From contig NZ_QCZD01000003.1 in the NCBI RefSeq assembly GCF_003075045.1, forward strand, positions 558,001 through 622,000: a stretch of DNA of 64,000 nt, read 5' to 3'. The notes under the pieces were generated by a model. That model searched no databases, was not told where the DNA came from, and was given only the letters and a program-made list of their open reading frames with translations. A program made the position numbers and the translations under genes. This stretch comes from Maribacter litoralis. GTDB lineage: Bacteria; Bacteroidota; Bacteroidia; Flavobacteriales; Flavobacteriaceae. This document shows positions 37,123 through 48,853 of the stretch, piece by piece (the stretch's first letter is position 1; the number at the start of each line of letters is the position of its first letter).

Positions 37123-40100
37123 GTGTCCAATAATCCTTTTACCATATATAATGCTTCTGCCGGATCTGGCAAAACGTATGCTCTTGCCAAAGTATACTTA
37201 AAAATCATACTGGCTTCTCCACAAAATTTTAGAAAAATATTGGCTATCACATTTACCAACAAAGCGGTAAATGAAATGAAACATCGTATTCTCAACAGCC
37301 TTTTTGAATTTTCTAAAACTACATCTATTGACAATGCAGCACCATTGTTCATAGATATACTCAATGAAACCGATTATACTTTTGAAGAATTGCCCGCTTT
37401 AAGCAAATTACGATTAAAGCAAATTTTACATAATTACGCCTTTTTTGATATTTCTACCATAGATAAGTTTACCCACCGACTTATTAGAACGTTTGCGAAA
37501 GATCTAAAAATTCCTCAAAATTTTGAAGTGGTCTTAGATGTGGATTTGCTTTTACAAGAAGCTGTAGAACGCGTAATCGGTAAAGCGGGTGAAGACCCTG
37601 AATTTACTAAAGTACTTTTAGATTTTGCTCTTGAAAAAATTGAAGATGACAGAAGTTGGGATATTGGTTTTGATCTACTAAAAATTGGTAAACTTATTTT
37701 TGATGAAAACAATGCCGAGCATTTAAAGAGTCTACAGCATATTGAACTAAGCGATTTTCTAAAATTGCAAAATCACCTTAAAAAACAAACCAAAAGCATA
37801 GAAAAAAGAATCGTAGAACTTGCAACGACATCCCTAGAGGTTATTACGAATTCTGGTTTAGATTTTAAAGATTTTCCAAGGGAGACCTTACCCAATCATT
37901 TTAAAAAAATTGCCGCCGGTAATTTTATACCGACCCAGTTATACAACAATAAACTTGAGGACAATCTACTCGAAGGCAAAATCTTAAAAGCATCTGTAAA
38001 AGATGCTCCAATAGATTTAGCGCCACATTTGTTAACATATTACCAGAACATTAAAAGGCATATTTACAAAAGGGGCTTGTTCGCCAACATCAACAGAAAC
38101 ATTGTGCCTTTTGCCCTTTTGAACGCTATTCAAAAAGAATTGAAAATCATTCAAGAGGAGAAAGACCAATTATCCATATCAGAATTTAATACCCTTATCG
38201 CTAAAGAGGTAAAAGACCAACCCGCTCCCTTTATTTATGAGCGCCTTGGAGAAAAATACCGTCATTATTTTATTGATGAATTTCAAGACACCTCCCAAAT
38301 GCAGTGGGAAAATTTAATACCGCTTATTGGGAATGCGATGGAGGGTGAAGATGAGTTGGGCAATACCGGTTCCCTTTTTCTGGTTGGTGACCCTAAACAA
38401 GCTATTTACAGATGGCGTGGTGGTAAGGCCGAGCAATTTTTAGAATTGGCAACACATAAAACACACCCATTTACCGTACCCTCAGACTTGGTTACCTTGC
38501 CAAAAAACTATAGAAGTTACGCCGAAGTCATTAATTTCAACAACAACTTCTTTCAAAGTATAAGTCCGTTTTTAGAGAATGAGGTTTATCAAGATTTTTT
38601 TAGAATCGGTAATCAACAGGAAATCAACCATAAAGAAGGTGGTTATGTTCATATATCACTATTAGAAGAGGGCGACGATGAGCTTTATGCCGAAAACACT
38701 TTGGCAACCATTCAAAAATGTATAGCACAAGGTTACACCTATAGTGATATCTGTATTATAATACGAAAAAAGAAACACGGACTATTGCTTGCCGATCACC
38801 TCATGAAGCATCAAATACCCGTTGTATCTTCAGATTCCTTATTGTTAAGTGAAAGCAAAAAGGTCAATTTTTTAGTACAGCTTATTAGGCATTTGGTGCA
38901 GCCCACAGAATTGGAAATTCAATACGAACTACTGAATTTTCTATCGCAAGACAAAGCCGACAAGCATGCCTATATCTATGAAAATTTAGGTAACCTCCAA
39001 GAGCATTTTTTTAACGAATACGGTTTTGAGCCCATAAGGTTAAGGCAAACCTCTGTGTACGACGGACTGTCGTATGCCATTAAAAGTTTTGATCTTATAC
39101 CTGTCTCCGATGCCCATTTAACCGCCTTTATGGATTTGGTTTTTGATGTAGAGCAAAAGTATGGTTCAGACATGCAGTCGTTTTTGGACTATTGGGACAA
39201 AAAGGGTAATTCGGCAAGCATCAGTACACCCGAAAACATTGAATCGGTACAGATAATGACCATCCATAAATCTAAAGGATTGGAGTTTCCGGTGGTAATC
39301 TTCCCTTATGCAAATTCAAACATATTTGAAGAAATCGATCCCAAACTGTGGCTTCCGGTAGATAAAGAAGAATTCCTTGGTTTTTCCGAAGTACTCATCA
39401 ATAAAAAACAAGAAGTACAAGAATATGGAGAAACAGAAGCTTTATTATATTCCCTTGATCACCAAAAATTACAGCTAGATGCTTACAACCTATTGTATGT
39501 TGTTTTAACCAGAGCGGTAAAAGCACTATTCATTATCAGCGAAAACAAGCTAGACAAAAAAGGCCAACATAATACCAACTATTACTCCGGTCTCTTTATT
39601 CATTTCCTCAAAAGTATTGGTGCTTACGAACAAAATAAGTTGTTTTATGATTTCGGTACGTTCAGCCTAAACAGTGCCAAAAAGGAAATAGAGCAGGATC
39701 AATTGACCATTCCTTATATATATACCAATAAAGATAGAGCAGATTTTAAAATACTCGCCTTGGCAGGAACACTTTGGGACGAAGGTCTTGATGTTGCCAT
39801 TAACCAAGGTAATGTAATTCACTTTATACTTAGTGCCATTTATATGGCTAGCGATCTTGAAAGGGCAATGCAAATTGCTTTACAAAAGGGTTTGATCAAA
39901 GAACAAGAGGTTAATGAGATAAAGGAAGTTGTAAAAAAGGTCATCTACCATAAAGATTTGTCTCAATTTTACACCCAGGGAATAGAAGTTTTGAACGAAC
40001 GTGATCTATTGATGCCAGATGGATCTACCCAAAGACCGGATAGGGTTGTACTCAAAGAAAACCATGCCACCATTATAGATTACAAGACCGGTGAACGCAA

Positions 40101-40218
40101 TAAAAAATATCACCACCAGGTGAATACTTATGCCCAATGTTTTTCAAATATGGGCTACACGATCGATCACAAGATCATTGTTTATATTAATACCGAAATA
40201 GAACTAGATTATATATAG
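37123..40218 (+). CDS. AddA-like UvrD-family helicase with RecB-type nuclease domain
   Basis: 1031 residues. Walker A is [18 protein letters not shown] near the N-terminus; helicase motif II is [16 protein letters not shown]; motifs III-VI follow, with [20 protein letters not shown] and [16 protein letters not shown]. The last 150 residues carry a PD-(D/E)XK nuclease with RPDRVVL and [12 protein letters not shown]. With the nuclease at 42949 it probably forms an AddAB-type end-resection complex. The start is GTG 37123; a stop at 37114 excludes earlier starts. The partner gene is unusually separated by kbl and the OmpA gene. Confidence 0.9.
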   Translation: MSNNPFTIYNASAGSGKTYALAKVYLKIILASPQNFRKILAITFTNKAVNEMKHRILNSLFEFSKTTSIDNAAPLFIDILNETDYTFEELPALSKLRLKQILHNYAFFDISTIDKFTHRLIRTFAKDLKIPQNFEVVLDVDLLLQEAVERVIGKAGEDPEFTKVLLDFALEKIEDDRSWDIGFDLLKIGKLIFDENNAEHLKSLQHIELSDFLKLQNHLKKQTKSIEKRIVELATTSLEVITNSGLDFKDFPRETLPNHFKKIAAGNFIPTQLYNNKLEDNLLEGKILKASVKDAPIDLAPHLLTYYQNIKRHIYKRGLFANINRNIVPFALLNAIQKELKIIQEEKDQLSISEFNTLIAKEVKDQPAPFIYERLGEKYRHYFIDEFQDTSQMQWENLIPLIGNAMEGEDELGNTGSLFLVGDPKQAIYRWRGGKAEQFLELATHKTHPFTVPSDLVTLPKNYRSYAEVINFNNNFFQSISPFLENEVYQDFFRIGNQQEINHKEGGYVHISLLEEGDDELYAENTLATIQKCIAQGYTYSDICIIIRKKKHGLLLADHLMKHQIPVVSSDSLLLSESKKVNFLVQLIRHLVQPTELEIQYELLNFLSQDKADKHAYIYENLGNLQEHFFNEYGFEPIRLRQTSVYDGLSYAIKSFDLIPVSDAHLTAFMDLVFDVEQKYGSDMQSFLDYWDKKGNSASISTPENIESVQIMTIHKSKGLEFPVVIFPYANSNIFEEIDPKLWLPVDKEEFLGFSEVLINKKQEVQEYGETEALLYSLDHQKLQLDAYNLLYVVLTRAVKALFIISENKLDKKGQHNTNYYSGLFIHFLKSIGAYEQNKLFYDFGTFSLNSAKKEIEQDQLTIPYIYTNKDRADFKILALAGTLWDEGLDVAINQGNVIHFILSAIYMASDLERAMQIALQKGLIKEQEVNEIKEVVKKVIYHKDLSQFYTQGIEVLNERDLLMPDGSTQRPDRVVLKENHATIIDYKTGERNKKYHHQVNTYAQCFSNMGYTIDHKIIVYINTEIELDYI

Positions 40219-40225
40219 AAGTAAT

Positions 40226-41419
40226 ATGTACGGAAAAATCAAAGAACATTTACAGCAAGAAATTGAGAATATTAAGAATGACGGACTCTTTAAAGAGGAA
40301 AGAATAATTGTTTCTCCACAAGATGCGGTCATCAAAATAAACACCGGGCAAGAGGTGATCAACTTCTGTGCCAATAACTATTTAGGACTATCATCTCACC
40401 CAGATGTTATTCAAGCGGCAAAAGATGCCATGGACACCCACGGGTTTGGTATGTCGTCAGTACGGTTCATTTGCGGTACACAAGACATCCATAAAGAACT
40501 TGAGCAAAAAATAGCTCACTTCTACGGTACTGAAGACACTATTCTCTATGCTGCTGCATTTGATGCCAATGGCGGAGTGTTTGAGCCTTTGCTTACTGCA
40601 GAAGATGCCATTATATCAGATTCGTTAAACCATGCTTCTATTATTGACGGAGTACGTCTGTGCAAAGCTAAACGCTATAGATATGCAAATAGCGACATGG
40701 CCGATCTAGAAGCGCAATTGATTAAAGCGAACGAAGATGGTGCACGTTTCAAGATCATAGTTACCGATGGCGTATTCTCTATGGACGGTATCGTTGCACC
40801 GTTGGATAAAATCTGTGACCTAGCGGATAAATATGATGCCTTAGTTATGATAGACGAATGCCACGCAACAGGTTTCATAGGCGAAAAAGGAAGAGGAACC
40901 CTTGAAGAAAAAGGGGTAATGGGGCGTATTGATATAATTACCGGTACCCTAGGTAAAGCCTTGGGCGGTGCCATGGGTGGTTATACTACTGGTAAAAAAG
41001 AAATCATAACCTTATTAAGACAACGCTCAAGACCGTATTTGTTCTCCAATTCATTGGCACCGGCCATCGTTGGGGCATCTATAAAGGTTTTTGATATGCT
41101 TGAAAACGACACGTCGCTACGAGATAAGTTGCAAGAAAATACTGCATACTTTAAAAAAGGCATGATAGCGGCAGGTTTCGACATAGTTGATGGCGATTCG
41201 GCAATTGTACCTGTAATGTTGTACGATGCAAAATTATCACAAGACATGGCAAATAAGTTACTTGAAAAAGGCATTTACGTTATCGGGTTTTTCTACCCTG
41301 TAGTTCCAAAAGGTAAGGCGAGAATTAGAGTACAACTTTCTGCCGCGCATTCTCAAGAACATTTAGACGCTGCCATCGCCGCTTTTACAGAGGTAGGGAA
41401 TGAACTAAAAATCGTTTAA
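40226..41419 (+). CDS. kbl: Glycine C-acetyltransferase (2-amino-3-ketobutyrate CoA ligase)
   Basis: 397 residues of the alpha-oxoamine synthase family of PLP enzymes. Key segments are [43 protein letters not shown] and the PLP lysine in [14 protein letters not shown]. It cleaves 2-amino-3-ketobutyrate to glycine and acetyl-CoA in threonine breakdown; tdh is not in this window. It starts 7 bases after the helicase stop. Confidence 0.95.
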   Translation: MYGKIKEHLQQEIENIKNDGLFKEERIIVSPQDAVIKINTGQEVINFCANNYLGLSSHPDVIQAAKDAMDTHGFGMSSVRFICGTQDIHKELEQKIAHFYGTEDTILYAAAFDANGGVFEPLLTAEDAIISDSLNHASIIDGVRLCKAKRYRYANSDMADLEAQLIKANEDGARFKIIVTDGVFSMDGIVAPLDKICDLADKYDALVMIDECHATGFIGEKGRGTLEEKGVMGRIDIITGTLGKALGGAMGGYTTGKKEIITLLRQRSRPYLFSNSLAPAIVGASIKVFDMLENDTSLRDKLQENTAYFKKGMIAAGFDIVDGDSAIVPVMLYDAKLSQDMANKLLEKGIYVIGFFYPVVPKGKARIRVQLSAAHSQEHLDAAIAAFTEVGNELKIV

Positions 41420-41468
41420 ATGCACTATTTAATCTATTAAACGCATTAAAAAAAATAGGAAATTGATT

Positions 41469-41498
41469 TTGTTAATAATATTTAACAAGTTACATTTG
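41469..41498 (+). promoter_or_regulatory. Consensus promoter of the OmpA-family gene
   Basis: TTG at 41469-41471, a 19-base spacer and TACATTTG at 41491-41498: an exact match to the Bacteroidota consensus. The ATG at 41533 gives a leader of about 28 bases. Consistent with strong expression. Confidence 0.75.
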
Positions 41499-41532
41499 CA
41501 GCTAATAAACACTTAAACTTAAAAATTTGAAC

Positions 41533-42876
41533 ATGAAACATCTTAGCAAATTATTGGTTGTTGTACTACTTGTAGTAGGTATCAACAACATACAAGCGCA
41601 AGACGAGAATAACCCTTGGCAAGTGCAATTTGGGGTTAATGCCATTGACGTATATCCAACTTCGGATGTAAGTTCTTTCGGTAATGAATTCTTCAATGCA
41701 AACGATCACTGGAATATCTTACCTTCTATTTCTTATGTAGGAGTATCTAAGTCAATAGGAGACGGTTTCTCTGTTGGAGCTAGAGGTTCTCTTAACAAAA
41801 TTAGCAAATTAGGTGACGTTAGTGTTGACGATCTTTCTCACTACGCTATAGATGGTACAATTAAATATGATATCATAAAAAGACAAACTGTTCTTGATCC
41901 ATTCATCGAAATAGGTGGTGGTTATACTTGGATCGATGAAATCGGTGCTGGTACTGCAAACGGTGGTATTGGTCTTAACATCTGGTTCTCTGAGAACTTA
42001 GGTCTTACTTTACAATCTTCTTACAAGCATGCTTTCGAAGATTACTTAGCTCCTCATTTCCAACATTTAGCTGGTATTTCAGTTAAGTTTGGTGGTACTG
42101 ACACTGACGGTGACGGCATCTACGATAAAGATGATGCTTGTCCAGAAGTTGCTGGTCTTGAAGCATTCAACGGTTGTCCTGATTCTGACGGTGATGGTAT
42201 CGAAGATAGCAAAGATGCTTGTCCTAACGAAGCTGGTTCTAAAGAAATGAACGGTTGCCCAGATGCTGATGGTGACGGTGTTGCTGACAAAGATGACGCT
42301 TGTCCTAACGAAGCTGGTGTTGCTGCTTTAGCTGGTTGTCCAGATGCTGACGGTGACGGTGTTGCTGATAAAGATGACGCTTGTCCTTCTGAAGCAGGTC
42401 CTGCTGAAAACAAAGGTTGCCCATGGCCTGATACTGACGGTGACGGTGTATTAGACAAAGATGATCAATGTCCTGAGGTTGCTGGTACAGTAGCTAACGC
42501 TGGTTGTCCTGAAGTAACTGAAGAAGTTCAGAAGCAATTAAACGATTACGCTAGAACTATCTTATTCGATACTGGTAAATCTTCTATCAAAGCTGAGTCT
42601 ACTTCAGTAATGGTTGACATTATCACTATCCTTAAAGAATACCCTAACGCTAAGTTTACTGTTGAAGGTCACACTGATAGCGTAGGTAGCGAAAAATTAA
42701 ACCAAAGTCTTTCTGAGTCAAGAGCTCTTTCTGTAAAAGAATTCTTAGTTGACAAAGGAATCGAAGAGTTTAGATTATCTGCTGTTGGATACGGTGAGTC
42801 TAAGCCTATCGCTACTAACAACACAAGAGCTGGTAGAACTCAAAACAGAAGGGTAGAAATTAACTTAGTAAAATAA
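41533..42876 (+). CDS. OmpA-family outer membrane protein with TSP3 repeats
   Basis: 447 residues. A signal peptide (ending NNIQAQDE) precedes a beta-barrel part (about 25-175), then five thrombospondin type 3 calcium-binding repeats of the form DxDGDGVxDKDDxCP (about 178-325) and an OmpA C-terminal peptidoglycan-binding domain ([20 protein letters not shown] and [20 protein letters not shown]). It ties the outer membrane to peptidoglycan. I chose ATG 41533 over TTG 41527. Codon use is strongly biased (GCT, GGT, AAC), unlike the neighbours, as for an abundant protein. A terminator follows. Confidence 0.95.
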   Translation: MKHLSKLLVVVLLVVGINNIQAQDENNPWQVQFGVNAIDVYPTSDVSSFGNEFFNANDHWNILPSISYVGVSKSIGDGFSVGARGSLNKISKLGDVSVDDLSHYAIDGTIKYDIIKRQTVLDPFIEIGGGYTWIDEIGAGTANGGIGLNIWFSENLGLTLQSSYKHAFEDYLAPHFQHLAGISVKFGGTDTDGDGIYDKDDACPEVAGLEAFNGCPDSDGDGIEDSKDACPNEAGSKEMNGCPDADGDGVADKDDACPNEAGVAALAGCPDADGDGVADKDDACPSEAGPAENKGCPWPDTDGDGVLDKDDQCPEVAGTVANAGCPEVTEEVQKQLNDYARTILFDTGKSSIKAESTSVMVDIITILKEYPNAKFTVEGHTDSVGSEKLNQSLSESRALSVKEFLVDKGIEEFRLSAVGYGESKPIATNNTRAGRTQNRRVEINLVK

Positions 42877-42908
42877 GTATAAATAAACCTAAGTGTTTTA
42901 ATAAAATA

Positions 42909-42938
42909 AAAGCTCCGCAATATTGCGGAGCTTTTTTA
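42909..42938 (+). terminator. Intrinsic terminator after OmpA-family gene
   Basis: Stem AAGCTCCGCAA/TTGCGGAGCTT with a T-run. It separates the OmpA gene from the nuclease gene at 42949. Confidence 0.92.
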
Positions 42939-42948
42939 TTTTTACACA

Positions 42949-45690
42949 ATGCAGAGCTTTATACAAGATGTAGTACAGGATGTTTTAAAAAACAACTCCG
43001 ACCTAGGAAAAACAATTTTTATCTTACCCAGTAAAAGAGCTGGTGTCTTTCTTAAGAAAGCACTCTCCAGTTCTTTGACCAAAACAATACTTGCCCCTGA
43101 AATCTACAGTATTGAAGATTTTATCGAGAAAGTATCCAATCTTGTTACCGCCAATACCACAACGCAACTGTTTGAGCTTTATAATGCCTACCTCAATGTT
43201 GGTGATTATGATAAAGAATCGTTCGATTCTTTTTTAAAATGGGGACAGATTCTTTTGCAGGATTTTAATGAAGTAGACCGTTATTTGGTAGATGCCAATA
43301 GTCTTTACCAAAACGTAGCTGCCATACAAGAGGTAAATCACTGGTCTGTAAATAGTGATAACTCTGAAATGATAGAAAACTATCTTCATTTTTGGCGACA
43401 CCTTGAAGGTATCTATAACAAATTCAACGATAACTTACTAAAGCAGGGACTAGGGCATCAAGGTCTTATTTACAAAACTTCGGTTTCCGAGCTTAACAAC
43501 TATATTGCTTCCGCTAACAAACAACATATATTTCTTGGTTTTAACGCCCTGAATACTGCGGAAAGTATTCTTATACAAACCATACTTGAACAGACCAATG
43601 CAGCTATATATTGGGATATTGATCCTTACTTTCTAAAAGACAATATTCATGATGCGGGTTACTTTATACGTCAGTATCAAAAAACATGGAAAGTTTTAAA
43701 AGACAAACCCCTTGCCGGACTCACCAATTACTACAATACAGAAAAGCACATTGAAATTATTGGGGTTCCAAAAAACGTTTCTCAAGTAAATTACGTTGGC
43801 GATATTCTAAATAACATACAGAACAACGCACCAGAAACATTACGTAATGCCGCTATAGTTTTGGGTAATGAAGAATTATTGAATCCATTGCTTAACTCAA
43901 TTCCTGAAAGTATTCCGGCGACGAATATAACCATGGGGCAAAAACTGGAATCGACCACATTAGCCAGTTTTTTTATCAACCTCATTGAATTTCATGAACA
44001 AAAAACCGATAAGGGTTGGTTCTACAAACACCTGTTGAATCTGTTGACCCATTCTTATGCAGTATTATTGTTCGATGCCAATGAAGTCTCTACCAACCAA
44101 TTGATATCAAAAATAAAGCTGAATAATTGGAGCTATATCAAGAATGATCAAATCAGTACGCTATTACCTAAAAACGCCACGGTCTCTTTATTGTTTGAAG
44201 ACATTAAGAACGATCCGAATAGATTGATCGAGAATTTTCTAGCCCTAATATCTTCCATGAGAAGCATTGAAGCGGTTAAACAAAATCCATTATTACTAGA
44301 ACAGCTATATAAATTCTTTACATTGTTCAATCAGTTAAAAGACCTTTGTAACAACTTTACCTATATCAATAATCTAAAAAGTCTCAAGCACCTTTTTAAA
44401 CAATTACTGAGCTCAGAAACCTTAGATTTTCAAGGAAACCCAATTGAAGGAATACAGATTATGGGTATGTTGGAAAGCAGGTTGTTAGATTTTGAAACGA
44501 TTATTATCACCTCTGTAAACGAAGGTGTATTACCATCGGGGAAATCCAATAACTCCTTTATTCCGTTCGACTTAAAAACAAAAAACGGATTACCAACCTA
44601 CAAAGAGAAAGACGCCGTGTATACCTACCACTTCTATCGTCTTTTACAACGTGCAAAAAACGTATATATACTTTACAATACAGAACCCGATGCTCTAGAA
44701 GGTGGTGAACGTAGTAGGTTAATAACCCAACTACTTACCGATGATAATAGAACCGACATAAAATCGGTGATAGCCACACCGACAATACAACCTATTACCA
44801 AAGAAATTGAACAGGTAGAAAAAACCAAATCGCTCATACACCTAATTCAGCAGAAAGCCAAAAAAGGATTCTCCCCCAGTTCTCTAAGTAATTACATTAG
44901 AAACCCTATTGATTTTTACAAGCACAACCTATTGAACATCAACGAGGTTATGCAGGTGGAAGAAACCTTGGCGCCCAATACCTTTGGTACCATTGTTCAT
45001 GACAGTTTAGAAGAACTATACACTCCACTGGTCGGCAAAACCCTTACCGAAGATATGTTAAATGATATTCGTAAAAATGTAACTTCTTCGGTTGCCCGAA
45101 ATTTTGAAAAAACATACAAAGAAGGAAACATAAGTTCAGGCAAAAACTATATTTCTTTTCATGTAATCTTAAAATACATACAAACCTTTATTGATGCTGA
45201 AGTAACGGCATTAAAAGACCATAGCATTAAAATTATTGCGCTTGAACAATCGCTATCCGTGCCCTTGGAAGTTCCTGGCTTAGATTTTCCTATAATCTTA
45301 AAAGGTAAACTAGATCGTGTTGATGAATTTGATGGTATTACCCGTATCATAGATTATAAAACAGGAAAAGTAGAGCGCCGTAATGTTGAACTAATGGATT
45401 GGGACGTGCTCACCGAAGAATATCAGTTTAGTAAGGCTTTTCAATTACTGTGTTATGCATTGATGTATTTCAAAACCCATCCCGCAGAAAACCTATCTAT
45501 ACAAGCAGGTATTATCTCATTGAAGAATTTTGCCGATGGCACCTTGCTTTTCGCACAAAAAGAATCTGCCCGAGGACCTAAAAACCACATCATAAACAAC
45601 GAGGTGATTTTAGATTTCGAGCAGATACTTGGTCAGTTGATTACAGAAATCTGTAATGCCGACCTTCCATTTATAGAGAAAGAAGTGTAA
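42949..45690 (+). CDS. AddB-like PD-(D/E)XK nuclease/inactive helicase protein
   Basis: 913 residues. The N-terminus (FILPSKRAGVFLKKAL) has the shape of a UvrD-like domain without a Walker A motif, as in AddB. The C-terminal nuclease domain has GTIVHDSLEELY, LKGKLDRVDEFDG and RIIDYKTGKVERR, including the PD-(D/E)XK core. I see no cysteine cluster for an iron-sulfur site. It probably pairs with the helicase at 37123 for double-strand break processing. The start lies 11 bases after the terminator of the OmpA gene, which leaves little room for a promoter. Confidence 0.85.
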   Translation: MQSFIQDVVQDVLKNNSDLGKTIFILPSKRAGVFLKKALSSSLTKTILAPEIYSIEDFIEKVSNLVTANTTTQLFELYNAYLNVGDYDKESFDSFLKWGQILLQDFNEVDRYLVDANSLYQNVAAIQEVNHWSVNSDNSEMIENYLHFWRHLEGIYNKFNDNLLKQGLGHQGLIYKTSVSELNNYIASANKQHIFLGFNALNTAESILIQTILEQTNAAIYWDIDPYFLKDNIHDAGYFIRQYQKTWKVLKDKPLAGLTNYYNTEKHIEIIGVPKNVSQVNYVGDILNNIQNNAPETLRNAAIVLGNEELLNPLLNSIPESIPATNITMGQKLESTTLASFFINLIEFHEQKTDKGWFYKHLLNLLTHSYAVLLFDANEVSTNQLISKIKLNNWSYIKNDQISTLLPKNATVSLLFEDIKNDPNRLIENFLALISSMRSIEAVKQNPLLLEQLYKFFTLFNQLKDLCNNFTYINNLKSLKHLFKQLLSSETLDFQGNPIEGIQIMGMLESRLLDFETIIITSVNEGVLPSGKSNNSFIPFDLKTKNGLPTYKEKDAVYTYHFYRLLQRAKNVYILYNTEPDALEGGERSRLITQLLTDDNRTDIKSVIATPTIQPITKEIEQVEKTKSLIHLIQQKAKKGFSPSSLSNYIRNPIDFYKHNLLNINEVMQVEETLAPNTFGTIVHDSLEELYTPLVGKTLTEDMLNDIRKNVTSSVARNFEKTYKEGNISSGKNYISFHVILKYIQTFIDAEVTALKDHSIKIIALEQSLSVPLEVPGLDFPIILKGKLDRVDEFDGITRIIDYKTGKVERRNVELMDWDVLTEEYQFSKAFQLLCYALMYFKTHPAENLSIQAGIISLKNFADGTLLFAQKESARGPKNHIINNEVILDFEQILGQLITEICNADLPFIEKEV

Positions 45691-45692
45691 TA

Positions 45693-46403
45693 CTACTTCT
45701 TATCCGGTCTTGTTGGCCTTACCTCTATTTTACTAGGTAAGGTTCTTTCGTTCATTTTTAATAGATCTAATACCAATTCGCCAATATCTTCCGGTTGAAT
45801 TTTCCATGCATCTTTATCCCCTGGTTCGTTGTTATTAAATTGGGTAGATACCGATCCTGGCATTATAGTCGACACTTTAATATCATACTGTCTTAAATCT
45901 AACATTGCCGCTTGTGTAAATCCAACTACACCAAATTTTGAGGCATTGTACCCAGCTCCTTTTGCAAAGAAATTAGTACCCGCCAAACTCGCCAAGGTGA
46001 TATAATACCCTTTTGACTTTTTCAAGGCTTCTACAGATGCTTTAAGAGAGTGAAACGCTCCGCTTAAGTTGGTATCTATCATTTGATGCCATTGCTCATC
46101 TGTCATCTCGTCTACGGGCGCAAAATTACCTACACCGGCATTTGCCAAAACAACATCTAGCTGTCCCCACTTATCAATAATCTTGGCTACCGCATCCTTT
46201 TCATCAGCAATTTTAGCTACGTTAGAAACAACTCCTAAAACTGCATCGTTGTCAAAATCCTTTAAAGCCTTATCTACACTTTCTTGAGACCTACCGCTAA
46301 CGGCAACTTTCATACCTTGATCCAATAGTGTTTGTGCTACGGCAAACCCAATACCCTTGGTGCCTCCCGTAATGTAGGCTACTTTATTTTTCAAATCTTT
46401 CAT
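45693..46403 (-). CDS. Short-chain dehydrogenase/reductase
   Basis: 236 residues with the classical SDR cofactor motif TGGTKGIG, the structural NAG in LANAGVG, the catalytic serine region TLASLAG and YNASKFG (Tyr-x-x-x-Lys). It is an NAD(P)-dependent oxidoreductase; the substrate is unknown. It is divergent from the sugar porter gene at 46519 and convergent with the nuclease gene, with only 2 bases between their stops. Confidence 0.9.
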   Translation of the reverse strand: MKDLKNKVAYITGGTKGIGFAVAQTLLDQGMKVAVSGRSQESVDKALKDFDNDAVLGVVSNVAKIADEKDAVAKIIDKWGQLDVVLANAGVGNFAPVDEMTDEQWHQMIDTNLSGAFHSLKASVEALKKSKGYYITLASLAGTNFFAKGAGYNASKFGVVGFTQAAMLDLRQYDIKVSTIMPGSVSTQFNNNEPGDKDAWKIQPEDIGELVLDLLKMNERTLPSKIEVRPTRPDKK

Positions 46404-46518
46404 CGTTCAATTTTTAAATTACCACAAGTTACCAATTCTTTCATTTTTTTCTTGTTCGTAAAGATTAAGATTTAACGGTTTTCATTTATTATATTTAACT
46501 ACAACTTAATACTCAACA

Positions 46519-47859
46519 ATGAACAGAATTATCGTTTGGTCTATAACCGTGGCCCTAGCAGGATTTTTATTTGGTTTTGACACCGTGGTCATCAGCGGAG
46601 CCAATGAACCTATTAAACAAATTTGGAACACATCACCTTTATTTCATGGTACCTTTATCATGAGTATGGCACTCTGGGGAACCGTAATCGGCTCTCTCTT
46701 TGGTGGCATTCCCACTAAAAATCTAGGGCGTAAAACAACGTTGTTATGGGTAGGTATCTTGTTTTTGGTTTCTGCCCTTGGCTCTGCCTTAGCACAAGAC
46801 CCCTACTCGTTCTCATTATTTCGATTTATTGGTGGTGTTGGTGTGGGTATCTCTTCTGTTGCCGCACCTATTTATATCTCCGAAATTACCTCAAAAGAAA
46901 ACCGTGGAAAGCTTGGCGGACTCTACCAATTCTGGTTGGTATTCGGTATTCTGATCGCTTTTGTTTCTAACTGGTTGCTAAAAGGATTCGACGGAGCGAA
47001 CGACTGGCGTTGGATGCTTGGTATAGAAGCTATACCCGCTTTTATTTATACCGCCATGGTATTTACCGTTCCTAAAAGCCCCAGATGGTTGGCTTTGCAC
47101 AAAAAGGACGATGCAGGTGCATTGAAAATATTGGAGATCATACACTCCAAAGAAAAAGCGGAACAACAACTGCTAGAAATAAAAACCGATTTAAAGCACA
47201 ATACACAAAGTGAAAGCCTTTTTCAAAAGAAATATTCTAAAGTGTTATGGCTGGCTTTCTTTATCGCTTTTTTCAATCAGCTATCGGGTATTAATTTTGT
47301 TCTGTACTACGCACCCGAAATTTTAGAACAAGCAGGACTGGGTGGCAAAGAATCACTATTCAATTCCATCGCCATAGGTATTGTCAATCTTGTCTTTACA
47401 TTTATTGGTATTCGTTTATTGGATAAGTTAGGAAGACGACAACTGATTATTATCGGATCTATTGGCTATATTATAAGTTTGATTATGGTGGGACTCTGTT
47501 TTCAGATGGATTTAGGGTCTACCCTAACACTAACCTTTATCTGTACTTTTGTTGCCTCTCATGCCATTGGGCAAGGTGCCGTAATCTGGGTGTTTATCTC
47601 AGAAATATTCCCGAACAGTGTTCGCGCATATGGACAATCATGGGGAGTAAGCGTGCACTGGGTATTTGCAGCGATCATTACATTGATCACTCCGTTTTTC
47701 TTGGATGCAACCGAGGGAGTTTTAAAAGACCAAGTGTGGTATATCTACTACTTCTTCTGCGCTATGATGGTATTGCAGCTTATTTGGGCACTTACCAAAA
47801 TGCCGGAAACCAAAGGGGTTTCTTTAGAGGAATTGAGTAAGGAACTGGTGAAGGAGTAA
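46519..47859 (+). CDS. Sugar porter family MFS transporter
   Basis: 446 residues, 12 predicted helices. The family motifs are FGFDTVVISGA in helix 1, GRKTTLLWVGILF, the PESPRWL-type segment PKSPRWLAL, QLSGINFVLYYAPEI in helix 7, and PETKGVSLEEL at the C-terminus. It imports a monosaccharide, probably with protons. The specific sugar is unknown. It is divergent from an SDR gene and is followed by a strong bidirectional terminator. Confidence 0.93.
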   Translation: MNRIIVWSITVALAGFLFGFDTVVISGANEPIKQIWNTSPLFHGTFIMSMALWGTVIGSLFGGIPTKNLGRKTTLLWVGILFLVSALGSALAQDPYSFSLFRFIGGVGVGISSVAAPIYISEITSKENRGKLGGLYQFWLVFGILIAFVSNWLLKGFDGANDWRWMLGIEAIPAFIYTAMVFTVPKSPRWLALHKKDDAGALKILEIIHSKEKAEQQLLEIKTDLKHNTQSESLFQKKYSKVLWLAFFIAFFNQLSGINFVLYYAPEILEQAGLGGKESLFNSIAIGIVNLVFTFIGIRLLDKLGRRQLIIIGSIGYIISLIMVGLCFQMDLGSTLTLTFICTFVASHAIGQGAVIWVFISEIFPNSVRAYGQSWGVSVHWVFAAIITLITPFFLDATEGVLKDQVWYIYYFFCAMMVLQLIWALTKMPETKGVSLEELSKELVKE

Positions 47860-47878
47860 GCTCATCAGGCTAAAATAT

Positions 47879-47914
47879 AACAGCCCTTATTACCTGCGTA
47901 ATAAGGGCTGTTTA
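47879..47914. terminator. Bidirectional terminator between sugar porter and AraC genes
   Basis: Stem AACAGCCCTTATTAC with GTAATAAGGGCTGTT and loop CTGC, perfectly paired over 15 bp, with TTT after it. It lies between convergent genes. Confidence 0.88.
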
Positions 47915-47939
47915 CAACCTAAAAAATATTAAAACCTGT

Positions 47940-48851
47940 TTAGTTCATTTTATACTTTTCTCTGTACTCCGTTGGGCTAACACCTTCTTTCTTCTTGAAC
48001 AACCTTGAGAAATAGTGCGGATATTCAAAACCCAATTCATAAGCTACCTCAGCAATACTTTTATGAGGTTGCAGCAACATATTCTTGGCTTCGTCTATCA
48101 ACAACAACTGCAAATGCTCGGTTGTGGTCTTACCGGTTTCCTTTTTTAAGGTGTCACTAAGGTAGCGCTGAGAAACGGACATATTATTTGCTATTTCCTC
48201 TATACTGGGAATACCATTTTCCTGTAATTCACCAGATGCTACATACTGTGACAGTTGCTCATTAAACTGCTCCAATAAACTCGTAGAAAGCTCCTTTCTG
48301 TTAATGAACTGCCTTTCATAAAAACGATTCGCATATTTCAATAAGGTACTTAACTGCGAGATGATGATGTCTTTGCTGAATTCATCTTGATTGTTTTGAT
48401 ATTCTATTTCAATATTCTCTACAATGGATTCTATCTGTTTTTCCTCTTTGGGCGATAGGTGCAACGCTTCATTGACCGAATACGAAAAGAATCCATACTT
48501 CTTGATCTGATGCGCCAAATCCGTTCCCTTTATAAAATCTTCGTGAAAATTGATCGAAAAACCTTTTTGTTCAAATACCACCGCTTTAGTCCATTGCAAT
48601 ACCTGCCTAGGTGCTATAAAAAATAACGCTCCGTTATTAAAATCGTAATTGGTACGGCCATAGTTTAAATTGCCATCTACTATCTTTTTGAAGCTAATGG
48701 TATAGCAATCGTTGGTAATTGGTGGCGAACTTTCTTTTGGGCAAGGTAAGAATCCGTCGCCCGTGGCTGAAAATACACTCAACATAGGGTGCTCGGGTCT
48801 TGGGAGTTCTAAATATGCCAAGTATTCCGATAAGGTTTTAAAATGCTGCAT
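47940..48851 (-). CDS. AraC-family transcriptional regulator
   Basis: 303 residues. The N-terminal ligand-like domain is of the cupin type (about 20-150); the C-terminal two helix-turn-helix motifs lie in IEEIANNMSVSQRYLSDTLK and IAEVAYELGFEYPHYFSRLF. It starts 2 bases after the membrane protein gene upstream and is probably the last gene of a minus-strand operon with the SDR and START-like genes, which it may control. Confidence 0.92.
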   Translation of the reverse strand: MQHFKTLSEYLAYLELPRPEHPMLSVFSATGDGFLPCPKESSPPITNDCYTISFKKIVDGNLNYGRTNYDFNNGALFFIAPRQVLQWTKAVVFEQKGFSINFHEDFIKGTDLAHQIKKYGFFSYSVNEALHLSPKEEKQIESIVENIEIEYQNNQDEFSKDIIISQLSTLLKYANRFYERQFINRKELSTSLLEQFNEQLSQYVASGELQENGIPSIEEIANNMSVSQRYLSDTLKKETGKTTTEHLQLLLIDEAKNMLLQPHKSIAEVAYELGFEYPHYFSRLFKKKEGVSPTEYREKYKMN

Positions 48852-48853
48852 AA

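Noticed and set aside
42120-42458. Repetitive open frame opposite the OmpA-family gene
   Set aside because: It arises from the codon pattern of the TSP3 repeats on the other strand.
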